From positions 1-64,000 of the forward strand of contig JAFAFU010000064.1 in the NCBI GenBank assembly GCA_023423335.1: DNA of 64,000 nt, written 5' to 3'. Under the pieces are notes generated by a model that saw only the letters and a program-made list of their open reading frames with translations, did no database searches and was not told the DNA's origin. Each line of letters starts with the position of its first letter. Positions within the stretch are counted from its first letter, which is position 1. Below are positions 31,473 through 40,653 of the stretch, piece by piece. The stretch is from Bacillota bacterium (lineage in GTDB: Bacteria; Bacillota; Clostridia; Lachnospirales; Lachnospiraceae). A program made the position numbers and the translations under genes.

Positions 31473-32452
31473 AAACACATCTCCTTGTACATGGCAGCGA
31501 TGATTTCATCAATGTTTTCTTCGGCAGTTGAGATATCCCGCAGGGGTAACAGAGCTGACAGCCGTTCCACCATGGTGTGGGAGGCAGTTTGGGAAGGATC
31601 GTATAAAATCGACCAGACCGGCCCCTCAGCCGTGATTTTCAGTGCACCTTCCACCGGTATAGGTTCTCTGTATTCCGACAGGGTTGCATTCATCCGGCGG
31701 TAGGGAGCATATCGCTTCTTTAAAGCCTCCAACTTTCCGTCATATAAGAGGTTGCCGTGTCCGATCACCATGACCCGGCTGCACAGGGATTCGATATCAT
31801 CCATGTCGTGGGTTGTCAGGATCATGGTAACCCCATGGTTTTTGTTTTCATTTTTCAGAAATTCCCTTAGGGTCAGCTTAGAGACGGCATCCAGTCCGAT
31901 GGTCGGCTCATCCAGGAAGAGTATGTCCGGCCTGTGCAGGAGGGAGGCGGCGATCTCACAGCGCATCCTCTGACCAAGGGACAGCTGGCGGACCGGTGTT
32001 TTCAGCAGGTCTTCAATACTCAGGGCCTTCGTCAGCTCTGCCAGCCGATCAGAGTATTCTGCGGATTTGACGGAATAAATATCCTTTAGCATATGAAAGG
32101 AATCATTGACGGGAAGATCCCACCAGAGCTGGCTTCTCTGCCCGAATACCACGCCGATCCGGGATACATGGGCCACCCGGTCCTTCCAGGGAATACAGTT
32201 CATGATCCGGCATCGGCCCTGATCGGGAGTCAGTATCCCGCTCATAATCTTGACGGTAGTGGATTTTCCCGCACCGTTCGGGCCGATATAGCCAACCAGC
32301 TCCCCCTCACCGATCTGAAATTGGATATTTTCCAGAGCCTTGATCATTTTTACTTCCCTGAGGAAAGCACCCCGTAGCATTCCGAGCCGTCCCTCGGGGC
32401 GCTGCAATACCCGGAAATGTTTACTGATACCATGAAGTTCAATCTGTGCCAT
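31469..32452 (-). CDS. ABC-2 exporter ATPase, DUF990-associated
   Basis: This 327-residue ATPase starts after AGGAGG. It has Walker A GPNGAGKST near residue 58, the Q-loop GVVFGQRSQLWWDLP typical of the DUF990-linked and drug-export subfamilies, signature LSLGQRMR, Walker B ILFLDEPTIGLD and the switch His in TTHDMDDIE. A C-terminal domain of about 90 residues follows, as in DrrA-like proteins. It is the first gene of the three-gene exporter operon. Confidence 0.92.
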   Translation of the reverse strand: MAQIELHGISKHFRVLQRPEGRLGMLRGAFLREVKMIKALENIQFQIGEGELVGYIGPNGAGKSTTVKIMSGILTPDQGRCRIMNCIPWKDRVAHVSRIGVVFGQRSQLWWDLPVNDSFHMLKDIYSVKSAEYSDRLAELTKALSIEDLLKTPVRQLSLGQRMRCEIAASLLHRPDILFLDEPTIGLDAVSKLTLREFLKNENKNHGVTMILTTHDMDDIESLCSRVMVIGHGNLLYDGKLEALKKRYAPYRRMNATLSEYREPIPVEGALKITAEGPVWSILYDPSQTASHTMVERLSALLPLRDISTAEENIDEIIAAMYKEMCL

Positions 32453-32515
32453 GAAAGTCTGCCTCCTATGCTATGAATGAATGGAAGGGAAAAGTTACGC
32501 TGGTAAAGCTATATT

Positions 32516-32544
32516 ATTATAGCCGGAGAGGCTGTGGATGTAAA
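32516..32544 (-). promoter_or_regulatory. Promoter of the ABC-2 exporter operon
   Basis: Minus strand TTTACA, 17-base spacer, perfect TATAAT, about 65 bases upstream of the ATPase start. Confidence 0.7.
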
Positions 32545-32624
32545 ATCAGGAAGGGCCGTCCGGCTGCTAAGGCATTCGGCATGCAAAGCATTACTGATTT
32601 TTTCTCGTTTTTTCTGATTTTATC

Positions 32625-32653
32625 TTGACAAGTTACCATTTTCAGGCTATGAT
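32625..32653 (+). promoter_or_regulatory. Promoter of a short leader RNA
   Basis: TTGACA, 17-base spacer, TATGAT. Transcription would start near 32660 and meet a terminator within 95 bases. Confidence 0.65.
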
Positions 32654-32659
32654 ATATAT

Positions 32660-32753
32660 AGAATTTGAATTTGAAACAGGGAGGCTTTCTACTCTGTTGC
32701 CAAAGTGAATATTACGCTATAGCTACGCAGCATCGGAGGTCCGGTGCTTTTTT
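32660..32753 (+). ncRNA. Short terminated RNA upstream of the blaI-like gene (candidate small RNA or leader)
   Basis: The segment contains an ACAGGG/CTCTGT hairpin near its start. It ends in an 8-bp stem GCATCGGA/TCCGGTGC (32730-32747) with six T residues. I recognise no known riboswitch core. It may be an sRNA, or an attenuated leader for the operon whose own promoter starts at 32789. The remainder of 32453-32906 holds the two promoters and operators listed. Confidence 0.45.
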
Positions 32754-32788
32754 GATGCCCGGAATTTCCATTTATTATACAAACCGGC

Positions 32789-32836
32789 TTGACATTCTGT
32801 GGCTACAGATGTAACCTATATATAGCTACATCTGTA
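32789..32836 (+). promoter_or_regulatory. BlaI-type operators and promoter region of the blaI-blaR1-like pair
   Basis: TTGACA at 32789-32794 is followed by two TACANNTGTA palindromes, TACAGATGTA (32804-32813) and TACATCTGTA (32827-32836). Together they form a larger dyad, GGCTACAGATGTA / TACATCTGTAGCC. This half-site pattern is that of BlaI/MecI repressors. The -10 hexamer is unclear (TAACCT at 17-base spacing, or TATATA further on). Confidence 0.75.
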
Positions 32837-32906
32837 GCCTGATTTTGTGTTACAGTCAGCGGAAGTGAAATAGCATACAGGAATGAAAGGAAGGGGAAAT
32901 CGACGA

Positions 32907-33287
32907 ATGGACAGGAAATCAATCAGTGACAGTGAATGGAAGGTAATGGAGATTCTTTGGAGGCAACCCTCTGTTACTTTGTCAGAGATTGTGGAAGCAT
33001 TATCCGGCAGCGGGTGGAGCTATTCCACAATTAAGACCCTGTTGATGCGGCTGATGAATAAAGGCTATGTGACTGCGGATAAGACCTCGAAAAATTTCAG
33101 GTATTCAGCCGTCATAAGTGAGGAAGCCTGCAGACTTAAGGAAGCCAGGGGCTTTCTGGATAAGGTTTTCTCCGGCTCCGTCAGCCTGCTGGTGGCCGCT
33201 CTGACAAAAGAAGCAAAAATTACGGAACAAGAGAGAAAAGAATTGCTTCAATTGATCGAGTCCATGGATAAGGAGGAAGGAAGATGA
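32907..33287 (+). CDS. BlaI/MecI-family winged-helix repressor
   Basis: The start at 32907 follows GGAAGGGG at about nine bases; the ATG at 32883 lacks a ribosome site. The 126-residue protein has the BlaI fold: SDSEWKVMEILW, then the winged helix with YSTIKTLLMRLMNKGYV (residues about 44-60), and a C-terminal dimer helix region. It should repress its own operon at the two TACANNTGTA sites. Derepression by proteolysis needs the adjacent BlaR1-like protease. It overlaps that gene by four bases. Confidence 0.92.
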   Translation: MDRKSISDSEWKVMEILWRQPSVTLSEIVEALSGSGWSYSTIKTLLMRLMNKGYVTADKTSKNFRYSAVISEEACRLKEARGFLDKVFSGSVSLLVAALTKEAKITEQERKELLQLIESMDKEEGR

Positions 33288-35806
33288 TAAGCGTTATCTC
33301 AAGCTATGGCAGTTACCTGTTCGGAGTCACCGGTACCATGCTGGCAGTCCTTTTATTCCGTTATTTTCTGCGGAAACGGCTTTCTGCACGCTGTCTGCTG
33401 TTGCTATGGCTGATATTGGGCCTGCGGTGCCTTGTCCCCATACTTCCTTCTTCTTCCTTAAGTATCATGAATTTGATGCCGCAATGGCCTTCGGAGGCTT
33501 CTCTGCCGGAGGACCCGCCGAACGGTCCGAATTATGGGCAGCAGGAGATTTTAACGGTCAGGGACCTGCCGGCCGCTCCCAGACCGGAAGAGAAGCCGGT
33601 GACCTCGGCGGCAGAGCCTGTCAGCAGTATGGATGATACTCCGGTGCGGCAGCTTGCCTCTGGCAATGCGGCTTTTGATGGAGAAACGCAGATCAGGGAC
33701 GGCAGCTTGCCGCTGGATTTACTGCCGTGGCTATGGCTCGGAGGCAGCATTGTGCTCTTCCTCTATTATCTGCTGGGATACCTATACTTCTATTATAAGC
33801 ATATCAGAAGACTTATCAAGGTACGTGAGGGGAATATCCTGGACTCCTTCACAGCCGCAGGACAGGAGGTCGGAGCTGCCGGTGTTACCCTGGTCCATTC
33901 GGACAAGGGACCCTTATTGTTCGGCTTCATCCACCCTAAGCTGCTGCTGCCGAAGGGATATTCCGGAGAGGAAATACATCAGATATTCCTGCACGAGCTG
34001 TCCCACCACAGGCACCGGGATAACCTGCTAAGCCTCTTTGGCCTTTTCCTTCTCTGTCTTCACTGGTACCATCCCCTGGCCTGGTATTGCTTTTACCAAT
34101 ATAAATCCGATCTGGAATTGGCCTGTGATGAACGGGTGATGCATATTACAAAAGATAAAAAGGGCTATGCCGCCGTACTTCTTAAAACGGCTGCAGGGCA
34201 CCGGGGCAGGGAGCCGCTGACCACGGCGATGAATGGTGGTAAGAAAGAAATCAAGCGGAGGCTTCGTTTTATTGCAGCCTTTAAGAAGCCCGGAATATGG
34301 GGAGGCATCCTTGCGGCAATCCTGCTTACGGTTCTTGCGCTGGTCTTTCTTACAGAAGCCAACAAAAAAAGCAGGGATACGGATGCGGTTCTCGGATACC
34401 ATCCGGAGACGGAGGAGACCGTTCCGGATAGATCGAAGGAAGGAAATGGGGAGACTGCCCCGGATACTTCTGAAACAGGAAGTAATGAAACTGTCCCGGG
34501 CGCTTCTATTACAGGAAATAAAGGAGATACTCCCGCCGCAGTACCGGCCGGACTTCCCGGCGAGGAGAGTCCGGATAAAAAATGGCGTGCTTATCTTACG
34601 GTGGATGAGAATACCGACAGGCTTATTTTTTCTTTTGAAAATCAGGAAACAAAAGAGATATATAAAAAAAACTGCTCCCATTTTCTGAGGGAGCCGGTTA
34701 CACAGATTCTAAAGGATCTGCCGGAGGAAGCCATATATGATCATTACCGGCTGCTCTTTAGCCCCGGAGAAACGAAAGTGGCCGTGGTATATACCAAGGA
34801 AAACGGCCGGGTAGATTACGATGTCTTTGGCTTGCAGGATTATGAATGGCTTCAAAATGAGGATATCCATAGAATATATACCGATGCCTTCCGGTCCGGG
34901 ATTGATTTTAACGGGATTGCCCAAAATGATCCTGTACTTTGGGAGGGAGAGGACAGTCTGAAGGTACGCTTCCGTTATTATGATCTGCAGGGCGCGGTCT
35001 ATGAAGGCTACTACAGCAATGAGTTCCATTATACCTCAGAGAGATATGATAAGGATCAGCCGGAGAATGCACGTTCCATGCGGGGCATAATCAAGGATGT
35101 TATTTTTACCGGATATCCTGACAGCATGCTTAGCCTGCCGGAGAACATCGGCAAGGTGGTAGCCTGGTCAGCCCAGGAGTATATGGATCAGGAGTATCCT
35201 CTGCTGGCCTCCATCCCGGATAAGGATATCTGGCTGTATGATGATAAGGAGAGCGGCAGGAATGCGGTCTTAAAGCAGGGCGGGCGGGTCCAGGTATTCC
35301 AATGGTGGATGCTTTCGCCTCAGTATCACCTGCCGAGACTTTACCTGTCGGATATCGATAATGACGGAACAGAGGAGCTGATCTGTATTCTGCATTCCTT
35401 TACCGGCACCGGGGTATCGATACAGGAGCTGCATATTCTTGAAATGGAAAATGACGGCTATTACAGGGATGTGGTTTTTTCCGACTCTGACTACTGCACA
35501 CAGCTGGAGCAGCTGGTTTCCTGTGAATATAACCGGGAAGCAAATCAGTTTCTGATTACGGACAGCCTGGGGACACGGACCCTTCCGGATGAGCATTGGG
35601 AGCATACGTTCCTTGATGTAGCCTGGGGCAATTGGGTCTATTATGAATATGACCCGCTTCATAATGAGATGATGATGCATTTGGGAATGGGAGGACAGTA
35701 TGAGAAGGCGGCGCCGCCGCAATGGATTGCGGATGTAGAGGCAAGGCTGACCTATGACGGCAGGGTATTTACTATCTCAGACCCGGTGCTGGCTGACCCG
35801 CAATAA
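33284..35806 (+). CDS. BlaR1-like M56 metallopeptidase sensor with a non-PBP C-terminal domain
   Basis: This is 840 residues, longer than typical BlaR1 (about 600). The N-terminal 360 residues have membrane helices near 12-30, 36-55, 150-170 and 338-356. They include the M56 zinc site HELSH at 237-241, with the downstream acidic ligand in ELACDE (278-283). After the last helix comes a Thr/Glu/Gly-rich linker with three imperfect repeats of about 13 residues (378-417). About 410 residues of unknown fold follow; they include DIDNDGTEEL, which resembles an FG-GAP/VCBS calcium loop. The Ser-x-x-Lys penicillin-binding sensor of true BlaR1 is not seen, so the signal is probably not a beta-lactam. 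Confidence 0.85.
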   Translation: MISVISSYGSYLFGVTGTMLAVLLFRYFLRKRLSARCLLLLWLILGLRCLVPILPSSSLSIMNLMPQWPSEASLPEDPPNGPNYGQQEILTVRDLPAAPRPEEKPVTSAAEPVSSMDDTPVRQLASGNAAFDGETQIRDGSLPLDLLPWLWLGGSIVLFLYYLLGYLYFYYKHIRRLIKVREGNILDSFTAAGQEVGAAGVTLVHSDKGPLLFGFIHPKLLLPKGYSGEEIHQIFLHELSHHRHRDNLLSLFGLFLLCLHWYHPLAWYCFYQYKSDLELACDERVMHITKDKKGYAAVLLKTAAGHRGREPLTTAMNGGKKEIKRRLRFIAAFKKPGIWGGILAAILLTVLALVFLTEANKKSRDTDAVLGYHPETEETVPDRSKEGNGETAPDTSETGSNETVPGASITGNKGDTPAAVPAGLPGEESPDKKWRAYLTVDENTDRLIFSFENQETKEIYKKNCSHFLREPVTQILKDLPEEAIYDHYRLLFSPGETKVAVVYTKENGRVDYDVFGLQDYEWLQNEDIHRIYTDAFRSGIDFNGIAQNDPVLWEGEDSLKVRFRYYDLQGAVYEGYYSNEFHYTSERYDKDQPENARSMRGIIKDVIFTGYPDSMLSLPENIGKVVAWSAQEYMDQEYPLLASIPDKDIWLYDDKESGRNAVLKQGGRVQVFQWWMLSPQYHLPRLYLSDIDNDGTEELICILHSFTGTGVSIQELHILEMENDGYYRDVVFSDSDYCTQLEQLVSCEYNREANQFLITDSLGTRTLPDEHWEHTFLDVAWGNWVYYEYDPLHNEMMMHLGMGGQYEKAAPPQWIADVEARLTYDGRVFTISDPVLADPQ

Positions 35807-35887
35807 TAGAATAGTAAAGTGTTACATATATTGTTTCTGTTTGGAAAAGAATAATAGAAAGAAATTACTTTCAAAAGGAAACGATCT

Positions 35888-37261
35888 ATGGACAGCATAA
35901 ATGAAATCACAATTACGGCGATCGCCGACGGCTTAAAGAACAAAACCATATCCGTATCGGAATTGACAGAAGAGTATATCAGACGGATTGAAGCGGTGGA
36001 CCGGGGAGAGAACGGCTTAAACAGCGTACTGGAGATTAATCCGGAAGCACCCGCTATAGCGAAAAGGCTGGATGAAAGCCATACGGAGAGAGGCAGCAGA
36101 CTGTTTGGCATACCCATTTTGCTGAAGGATAATATTGATACGGCAGACAGTATGCATACCTCGGCAGGCTCTCTGGCACTGGCGGACTCGGTAGCGGCTG
36201 CCGATGCGGAGCTGGTAAGAATATTGAGGGCAAAGGGAGCCGTCCTGTTAGGCAAAGCCAATATGACGGAGTTTGCCAACTATATGACGAAGGGTATGCC
36301 CGCCGGATACAGCTCCAGGGGCGGGCAGGTGAAATCCCCCTATGTCCATGAGGAGGATCCGTCGGGCTCCAGCACAGGCTCGGCAGTTGCCGTAACCGCA
36401 AATCTATGCGCCGCATCGATTGGGACGGACACCTCGGATTCCATCGTATCCCCGGGATTGCAAAACGGTATTGTCGGTTTCCGCCCCAGCATGGGAGCAA
36501 TCAGTCAGAAGGGCATCATACCGATCAGCTTTACCTGTGATACGGCAGGACTTATGACGAGGACGGTCATGGATACAATCCTTCTGTATTCGGAGCTTAC
36601 GGGAATTACGGTCAAAACCGGGGAAAAGCCGGATTACAGAGGAATTACGGCCGGAATCAATGAATGGGCTATGAAAAATATGAAGCCGGAGGAAGCAAAG
36701 AAGGCGGAAAGCATCATAAAAGAGCTTGAGAGGGCCGGAGTAGCCATAAAGAGACTGCATATCGAGCCGATCCCCACAGATAATATCAAAACGATACAGA
36801 GGTTTGAATTCAAATATGCGATGAACCGGTATCTGTCCAAGCTCCCGGGAAGCTTTCCGATCCGGACATTGAAGCAGATTATTGAGTACAATAACTGCCA
36901 TCCGGAACAGACCTTGAAATACGGACAGTCACTGCTGACGGATGCCGAGGAGAATACCAGAGGGAATTTAAGCGAAATGGAGTATATTGAGATGCTTAAG
37001 GACAGGGAGCGGCATAAAAAAGAAGTCTATACGCTTTTACGGGGGCTGGATGTCTGTATTATGTTCATGGAGAATCTGCTGCTGCAATACTGCGGACTGC
37101 CGATTATAACACTTCCCCACGGCTTATATAACAATGGAATGCCGTATGGGATCAGTATGACGGCATTGACGGATACCGGACTTTTGACGCAGGCCTATCA
37201 TCTGGAGCGGATTATCGGACAGAGAGTGGAGCCGAAGTTTAAGAAATGGAAAGAAGCTTAA
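35888..37261 (+). CDS. Amidase-signature family hydrolase
   Basis: This 457-residue amidase has the Ser-cisSer-Lys triad positions: Lys80 in ILLKDNIDT, the cis-Ser region DPSGSSTGSA (about 161), and the nucleophile at Ser185 in GTDTSDSIVSPG. The usual GTDTGGSI is changed to GTDTSDSI, so the oxyanion loop differs while the Ser is retained. It hydrolyses an amide or a small peptide-like compound; no GatB or GatC gene is nearby, so it is not the tRNA amidotransferase subunit. It is a single gene between the BlaR1-like protease and the polysaccharide acetylation genes. Confidence 0.85.
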   Translation: MDSINEITITAIADGLKNKTISVSELTEEYIRRIEAVDRGENGLNSVLEINPEAPAIAKRLDESHTERGSRLFGIPILLKDNIDTADSMHTSAGSLALADSVAAADAELVRILRAKGAVLLGKANMTEFANYMTKGMPAGYSSRGGQVKSPYVHEEDPSGSSTGSAVAVTANLCAASIGTDTSDSIVSPGLQNGIVGFRPSMGAISQKGIIPISFTCDTAGLMTRTVMDTILLYSELTGITVKTGEKPDYRGITAGINEWAMKNMKPEEAKKAESIIKELERAGVAIKRLHIEPIPTDNIKTIQRFEFKYAMNRYLSKLPGSFPIRTLKQIIEYNNCHPEQTLKYGQSLLTDAEENTRGNLSEMEYIEMLKDRERHKKEVYTLLRGLDVCIMFMENLLLQYCGLPIITLPHGLYNNGMPYGISMTALTDTGLLTQAYHLERIIGQRVEPKFKKWKEA

Positions 37262-37347
37262 AAATATAACAAGTATGGAACCATCCCGCTGTATTCACCG
37301 TCTAAAGTATGTAAATCGACGGAATGAATATAAGGAGAATAAAAACC

Positions 37348-37860
37348 ATGAAAAAACGAATTCTGTTAATGGTGGCAATAGCCGCAGTGTTAAGCTTTAC
37401 AGCCTGCAAATCAACCGATGCCAATGAGACCGGAGGCAGGAAGACAAATAACCTTGAGGGAAGCCTGGAAGAGATCATGGCGAAAATCTATGAAACGGCG
37501 GAGGTCGATGCCAATTTCAAGGAGTATGCGAAGTCCGGTCTGTATAATGATGAGGTAACTGCCGAAAAAGCGGAATATTATCTTGGGAAGGCCGATATTG
37601 AGTTTGAAACCGCCCTGGCCAGCGAACCGATGATTCAGCCGGGTGCCTATTCCCTGGTACTGGTACGGGTTAAGGAAGGTGCAGATGTCGAAAAGATTAA
37701 GACCGATATCAAGGAAAATGTGAATCCGATGAAATGGATTTGTGTAGGTGTGCAAGAGGAAAACATAATCGTGGACAGCATCGGAGATGTGGTATTTCTG
37801 GTTATGAGCGACGACCAGGCGAAGCCTCTCCATGACGCGTTCCTGGCATTGGAGAAATAA
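37348..37860 (+). CDS. DUF4358-family lipoprotein
   Basis: The start at 37348 is placed after AAGGAG; the upstream ATG at 37324 lacks a ribosome site. The 170-residue product has a lipoprotein signal (lipobox FTAC). Its mature domain, with phrases such as LEEIMAKIYETAEVD and YSLVLVRVKEGADVEKIK, looks like DUF4358. This family often sits next to MBOAT and DHHW genes, as here (two bases before the MBOAT start). Its role is unknown; an accessory function in extracellular polysaccharide acetylation is inferred. Confidence 0.8.
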   Translation: MKKRILLMVAIAAVLSFTACKSTDANETGGRKTNNLEGSLEEIMAKIYETAEVDANFKEYAKSGLYNDEVTAEKAEYYLGKADIEFETALASEPMIQPGAYSLVLVRVKEGADVEKIKTDIKENVNPMKWICVGVQEENIIVDSIGDVVFLVMSDDQAKPLHDAFLALEK

Positions 37861-37862
37861 TA

Positions 37863-39266
37863 ATGTTATTTTCAAGCATTACTTTTTTATATTACTTTTT
37901 GCCAACCGTTTTGGGACTATATTTTATAGTCCCAAAAAATTTAAAAAATTTCATACTTCTGGTCTTCAGCTTGTTCTTTTATTTTTATGGAGAACCGGTT
38001 TATTTCTTTCTGATGATCACCTCCATTGCATCAGGATATCTGCATGGCCTATGGATTGATAAGCTGCGGAACCAAAAGTACTCCGGATTGCCGCTGGTTT
38101 CTTCTGTCGTCGTCAGTATCGGTATGCTCATTTATTTCAAGTATTCTAATTTTTTCATTGATAATATAAATTCCATATTTTCTGCAGATATATCCTTTAT
38201 AAAGCTGGCCCTGCCCATAGGCATCAGCTTTTATACCTTTCAGATATTATCTTATACGATCGATGTATACCGGGGGGAAGCGAAGGTCCAAAAGAATATA
38301 TTGAGCTTTGCCGCTTATGTGGCTCTTTTTCCGCAGCTGATTGCCGGACCCATTGTCCGGTATACAACCGTAGAGGCCGAGCTGTCCGGACGGACCCATT
38401 CCTTTGAGAATACGGCCTATGGAATTTGCCGGTTCATCCTGGGACTATCAAAAAAGGTACTGTTTGCGAACACCCTGGGGGAGATCGGTAAAATATTTGC
38501 TGAAGCCAATGAAAAAACGGTGCTGTTTTATTGGATGTCGGCTTTGGCCTTTACCCTGCAGATCTATTTTGATTTTTCCGGCTATAGTGACATGGGTATC
38601 GGTCTGGGCCGTATCTTCGGATTTCATTTTCTTGAGAACTTCAATTACCCTTATATCGCAAAAAGCATTACCGAGTTTTGGAGAAGATGGCATATATCCC
38701 TGGGAACCTGGTTTAAGGATTATGTATACATTCCCATGGGCGGCAACCGGGTCAGTCGGTTAAAATGGGTCCGCAACATCCTCGTGGTATGGTTCCTGAC
38801 CGGCTTCTGGCATGGGGCGCAGTGGAACTTTATCCTTTGGGGATTATATTTTGCAGTATTTTTAGTTTTGGAAAAATATTTTCTGAAGAGAATTCTTGAG
38901 AAATTGCCTTCCTTTGCAGGGCATTTGTACGTGCTGTTCTTTATTGTCATCAGCTTTGTCATTTTTAATGCCGACAGCATGGGAGAGGCTATGAATAATC
39001 TCCGGGGAATGTTCGGTATGCTTGACGTACCTTTGTGGAATAAGGAGACATTATATTATCTGAAAAGCTACGGACTTATCTTTATTATTGCAGCCATGGC
39101 GGCCACACCGTTTGCGGCGGCGATTATTCATAAGCTGTCAGGCAATCCGCGCGGCAGGCGTATCATTTCCATTCTGCAGCCGGCCGGCCTTATCCTGTTG
39201 CTGCTTTTAATCACGGGCTATTTGGTGGACGGTTCCTTTAATCCGTTCCTGTACTTTCGTTTTTAA
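37863..39266 (+). CDS. MBOAT-family O-acyltransferase (AlgI/DltB-like)
   Basis: This 467-residue polytopic enzyme has the MBOAT markers: LALPIGISFYTFQ, FPQLIAGPIVRY, the FWRRWHISLGTWFKDYVYIPMGGNR loop and the catalytic histidine in TGFWHGAQWNFILWG. It passes an acyl, usually acetyl, group across the membrane to a polysaccharide or cell-wall polymer. The DUF4358 lipoprotein before it and the DHHW protein after it fit an AlgI-AlgX/J-like acetylation machine. Confidence 0.93.
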   Translation: MLFSSITFLYYFLPTVLGLYFIVPKNLKNFILLVFSLFFYFYGEPVYFFLMITSIASGYLHGLWIDKLRNQKYSGLPLVSSVVVSIGMLIYFKYSNFFIDNINSIFSADISFIKLALPIGISFYTFQILSYTIDVYRGEAKVQKNILSFAAYVALFPQLIAGPIVRYTTVEAELSGRTHSFENTAYGICRFILGLSKKVLFANTLGEIGKIFAEANEKTVLFYWMSALAFTLQIYFDFSGYSDMGIGLGRIFGFHFLENFNYPYIAKSITEFWRRWHISLGTWFKDYVYIPMGGNRVSRLKWVRNILVVWFLTGFWHGAQWNFILWGLYFAVFLVLEKYFLKRILEKLPSFAGHLYVLFFIVISFVIFNADSMGEAMNNLRGMFGMLDVPLWNKETLYYLKSYGLIFIIAAMAATPFAAAIIHKLSGNPRGRRIISILQPAGLILLLLLITGYLVDGSFNPFLYFRF

Positions 39267-39328
39267 CAATTAGTACTTACATGCTTTTCGTAAAGTATTT
39301 ATATGACGCTGAGGCGGCAGGTGCTGGG

Positions 39329-39360
39329 ATTCGCGGGCATCGGCAGCATGGAGGATTTAT
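39329..39360 (+). repeat. Ribosome-site module before the DHHW gene
   Basis: The 32 bases, with TTCGCGGGCATCGGCAGC and ATGGAGG at 39348-39354, are the third copy of the tail found at 7701-7732 and 13953-13984. The ATG follows six bases later. Preceding GGCGGCAGGTGCTG could pair with CAGC in a small hairpin. Confidence 0.8.
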
Positions 39361-40464
39361 ATGAATGACCGCTTGAAAAATATTATAATTACAGTCTGCT
39401 TTCTGGGGACCTTATACGGCATTATGCTGATCAATATAATGAAGCCGGATGCTTTGGTTTCCTACAGCGAGCGGCGCACTCTGGCAAAAGTCCCTGACTA
39501 TTCCGGGGAGAAGCTTTTAAAGGGAGAGCTGTTTGCGGATTATGAGAAATATTTCCTGGATCAGTTTGTGTTTCGGGATGGATTCCGCGGATTAAAGGCC
39601 TTCACCCGGTTCCATATATTCAGGCAGAAGGATAACAACGGCATTTACCTTTTGGACGGCAGCATTCATAAGCTGGAATACCCTCTGAATGAGAAAGCAA
39701 TCCTTTATGCTGCGGAGAAGTTCAACGAGGTTTATGACAAATATCTGCAGGGAATGGAAGTCAGCTATGCAATCATACCCGATAAGAATTATTATACCGC
39801 ATCAGAAAACGGTTATCCTGCCATGGATTATGACCGGCTGCTTCAGCTTATGGAGCAGAATATCCGGCATATGGCTTATATCGATCTGTTTTCTGCTCTG
39901 GAGCCGGAGGACTATCACAGGACGGATATCCACTGGAGACAGGATAGGATCGTCGATATTGCGGAGCTTTTGATCCGGGAAATGGGAGGGGATATCCCTG
40001 CCCCGGAGGCCGCATACGAGGAAAAGTCCCTTTATCCTTTTTACGGCTCCTATTACGGGCAGGCCGCCCTTAAGCTTAAGCCGGATTCCCTGGTATATCT
40101 CAGCAATGACGCCCTGGACAATGCTATCGTATATGATCATATTGATAAGACTTACAGCAAAGTTTACCAATTGAATAAGTTTGGTTCCATTGATTCCTAT
40201 GATGTTTTTCTGTCCGGAGCCAAATCGATCCTTACAATCACCAATCCCGGGGCCGCTACGGATGAGGAGCTGGTAATATTCCGGGATTCCTTCGGAAGCA
40301 GTATCGCACCGTTAATGCTGAAGGCATACGCGAAGATAACCCTGATTGATCTCCGGTATCTTAAGACGGATATACTGGGAGAATATATGGAGTTTACCGG
40401 GAACCAGCAGGTTTTATTCCTTTATAATACGGTCATACTGAATAACAGCTATATGCTGAAATAA
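39361..40464 (+). CDS. DHHW-family protein, AlgX/AlgJ-like acetylation partner
   Basis: This 367-residue protein has one N-terminal membrane anchor and a DHHW domain, a cousin of the SGNH-fold AlgX/AlgJ proteins. It shows IIPDKNYY, the DHHW-type catalytic signature YHRTDIHW, and FRDSFGSSIAP with the nucleophile-like Ser. It is expected to act outside the membrane, moving acetyl from the MBOAT protein to the polymer. The ribosome site comes from the repeat module in front. Confidence 0.85.
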   Translation: MNDRLKNIIITVCFLGTLYGIMLINIMKPDALVSYSERRTLAKVPDYSGEKLLKGELFADYEKYFLDQFVFRDGFRGLKAFTRFHIFRQKDNNGIYLLDGSIHKLEYPLNEKAILYAAEKFNEVYDKYLQGMEVSYAIIPDKNYYTASENGYPAMDYDRLLQLMEQNIRHMAYIDLFSALEPEDYHRTDIHWRQDRIVDIAELLIREMGGDIPAPEAAYEEKSLYPFYGSYYGQAALKLKPDSLVYLSNDALDNAIVYDHIDKTYSKVYQLNKFGSIDSYDVFLSGAKSILTITNPGAATDEELVIFRDSFGSSIAPLMLKAYAKITLIDLRYLKTDILGEYMEFTGNQQVLFLYNTVILNNSYMLK

Positions 40465-40505
40465 AGACCTCTGTCAACGACATGTAATAAACATAAATTT
40501 AAGTG

Positions 40506-40534
40506 TTGTAAATAGAAAGCAGGTATGGTATTAT
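40506..40534 (+). promoter_or_regulatory. Promoter of the heterodimeric ABC exporter operon
   Basis: TTGTAA, 17-base spacer, TATTAT. Confidence 0.55.
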
Positions 40535-40576
40535 TATCCTTATTTATACAAACGTACATTCGATTACGGCGGCTTG

Positions 40577-40653
40577 TTCGACCGGCAAAAAGCGCCCGCG
40601 GGCTGTTGGCCGGTTGAAATGGGAGCCCGCAGAGCGGACACATGGGGGTTAAT
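40577..40653 (+). repeat. Hairpin module with ribosome site before the ABC exporter
   Basis: TTCGACCGGC/GCCGGTTGAA form a 10-bp arm (one G-T pair) around GCCCGCGGGC. A CCGC-AGA-GCGG hairpin (40627-40637) and ATGGGGG (40642-40648) follow, five bases before the ATG. The layout is the same as the other modules, though the bases differ. Confidence 0.6.

Noticed and set aside
34028..34681. 217-residue minus-strand frame opposite the BlaR1-like gene
   Set aside because: Its peptide is Ser/Arg/Phe-rich with no motif, and the plus strand encodes the conserved M56 region there.
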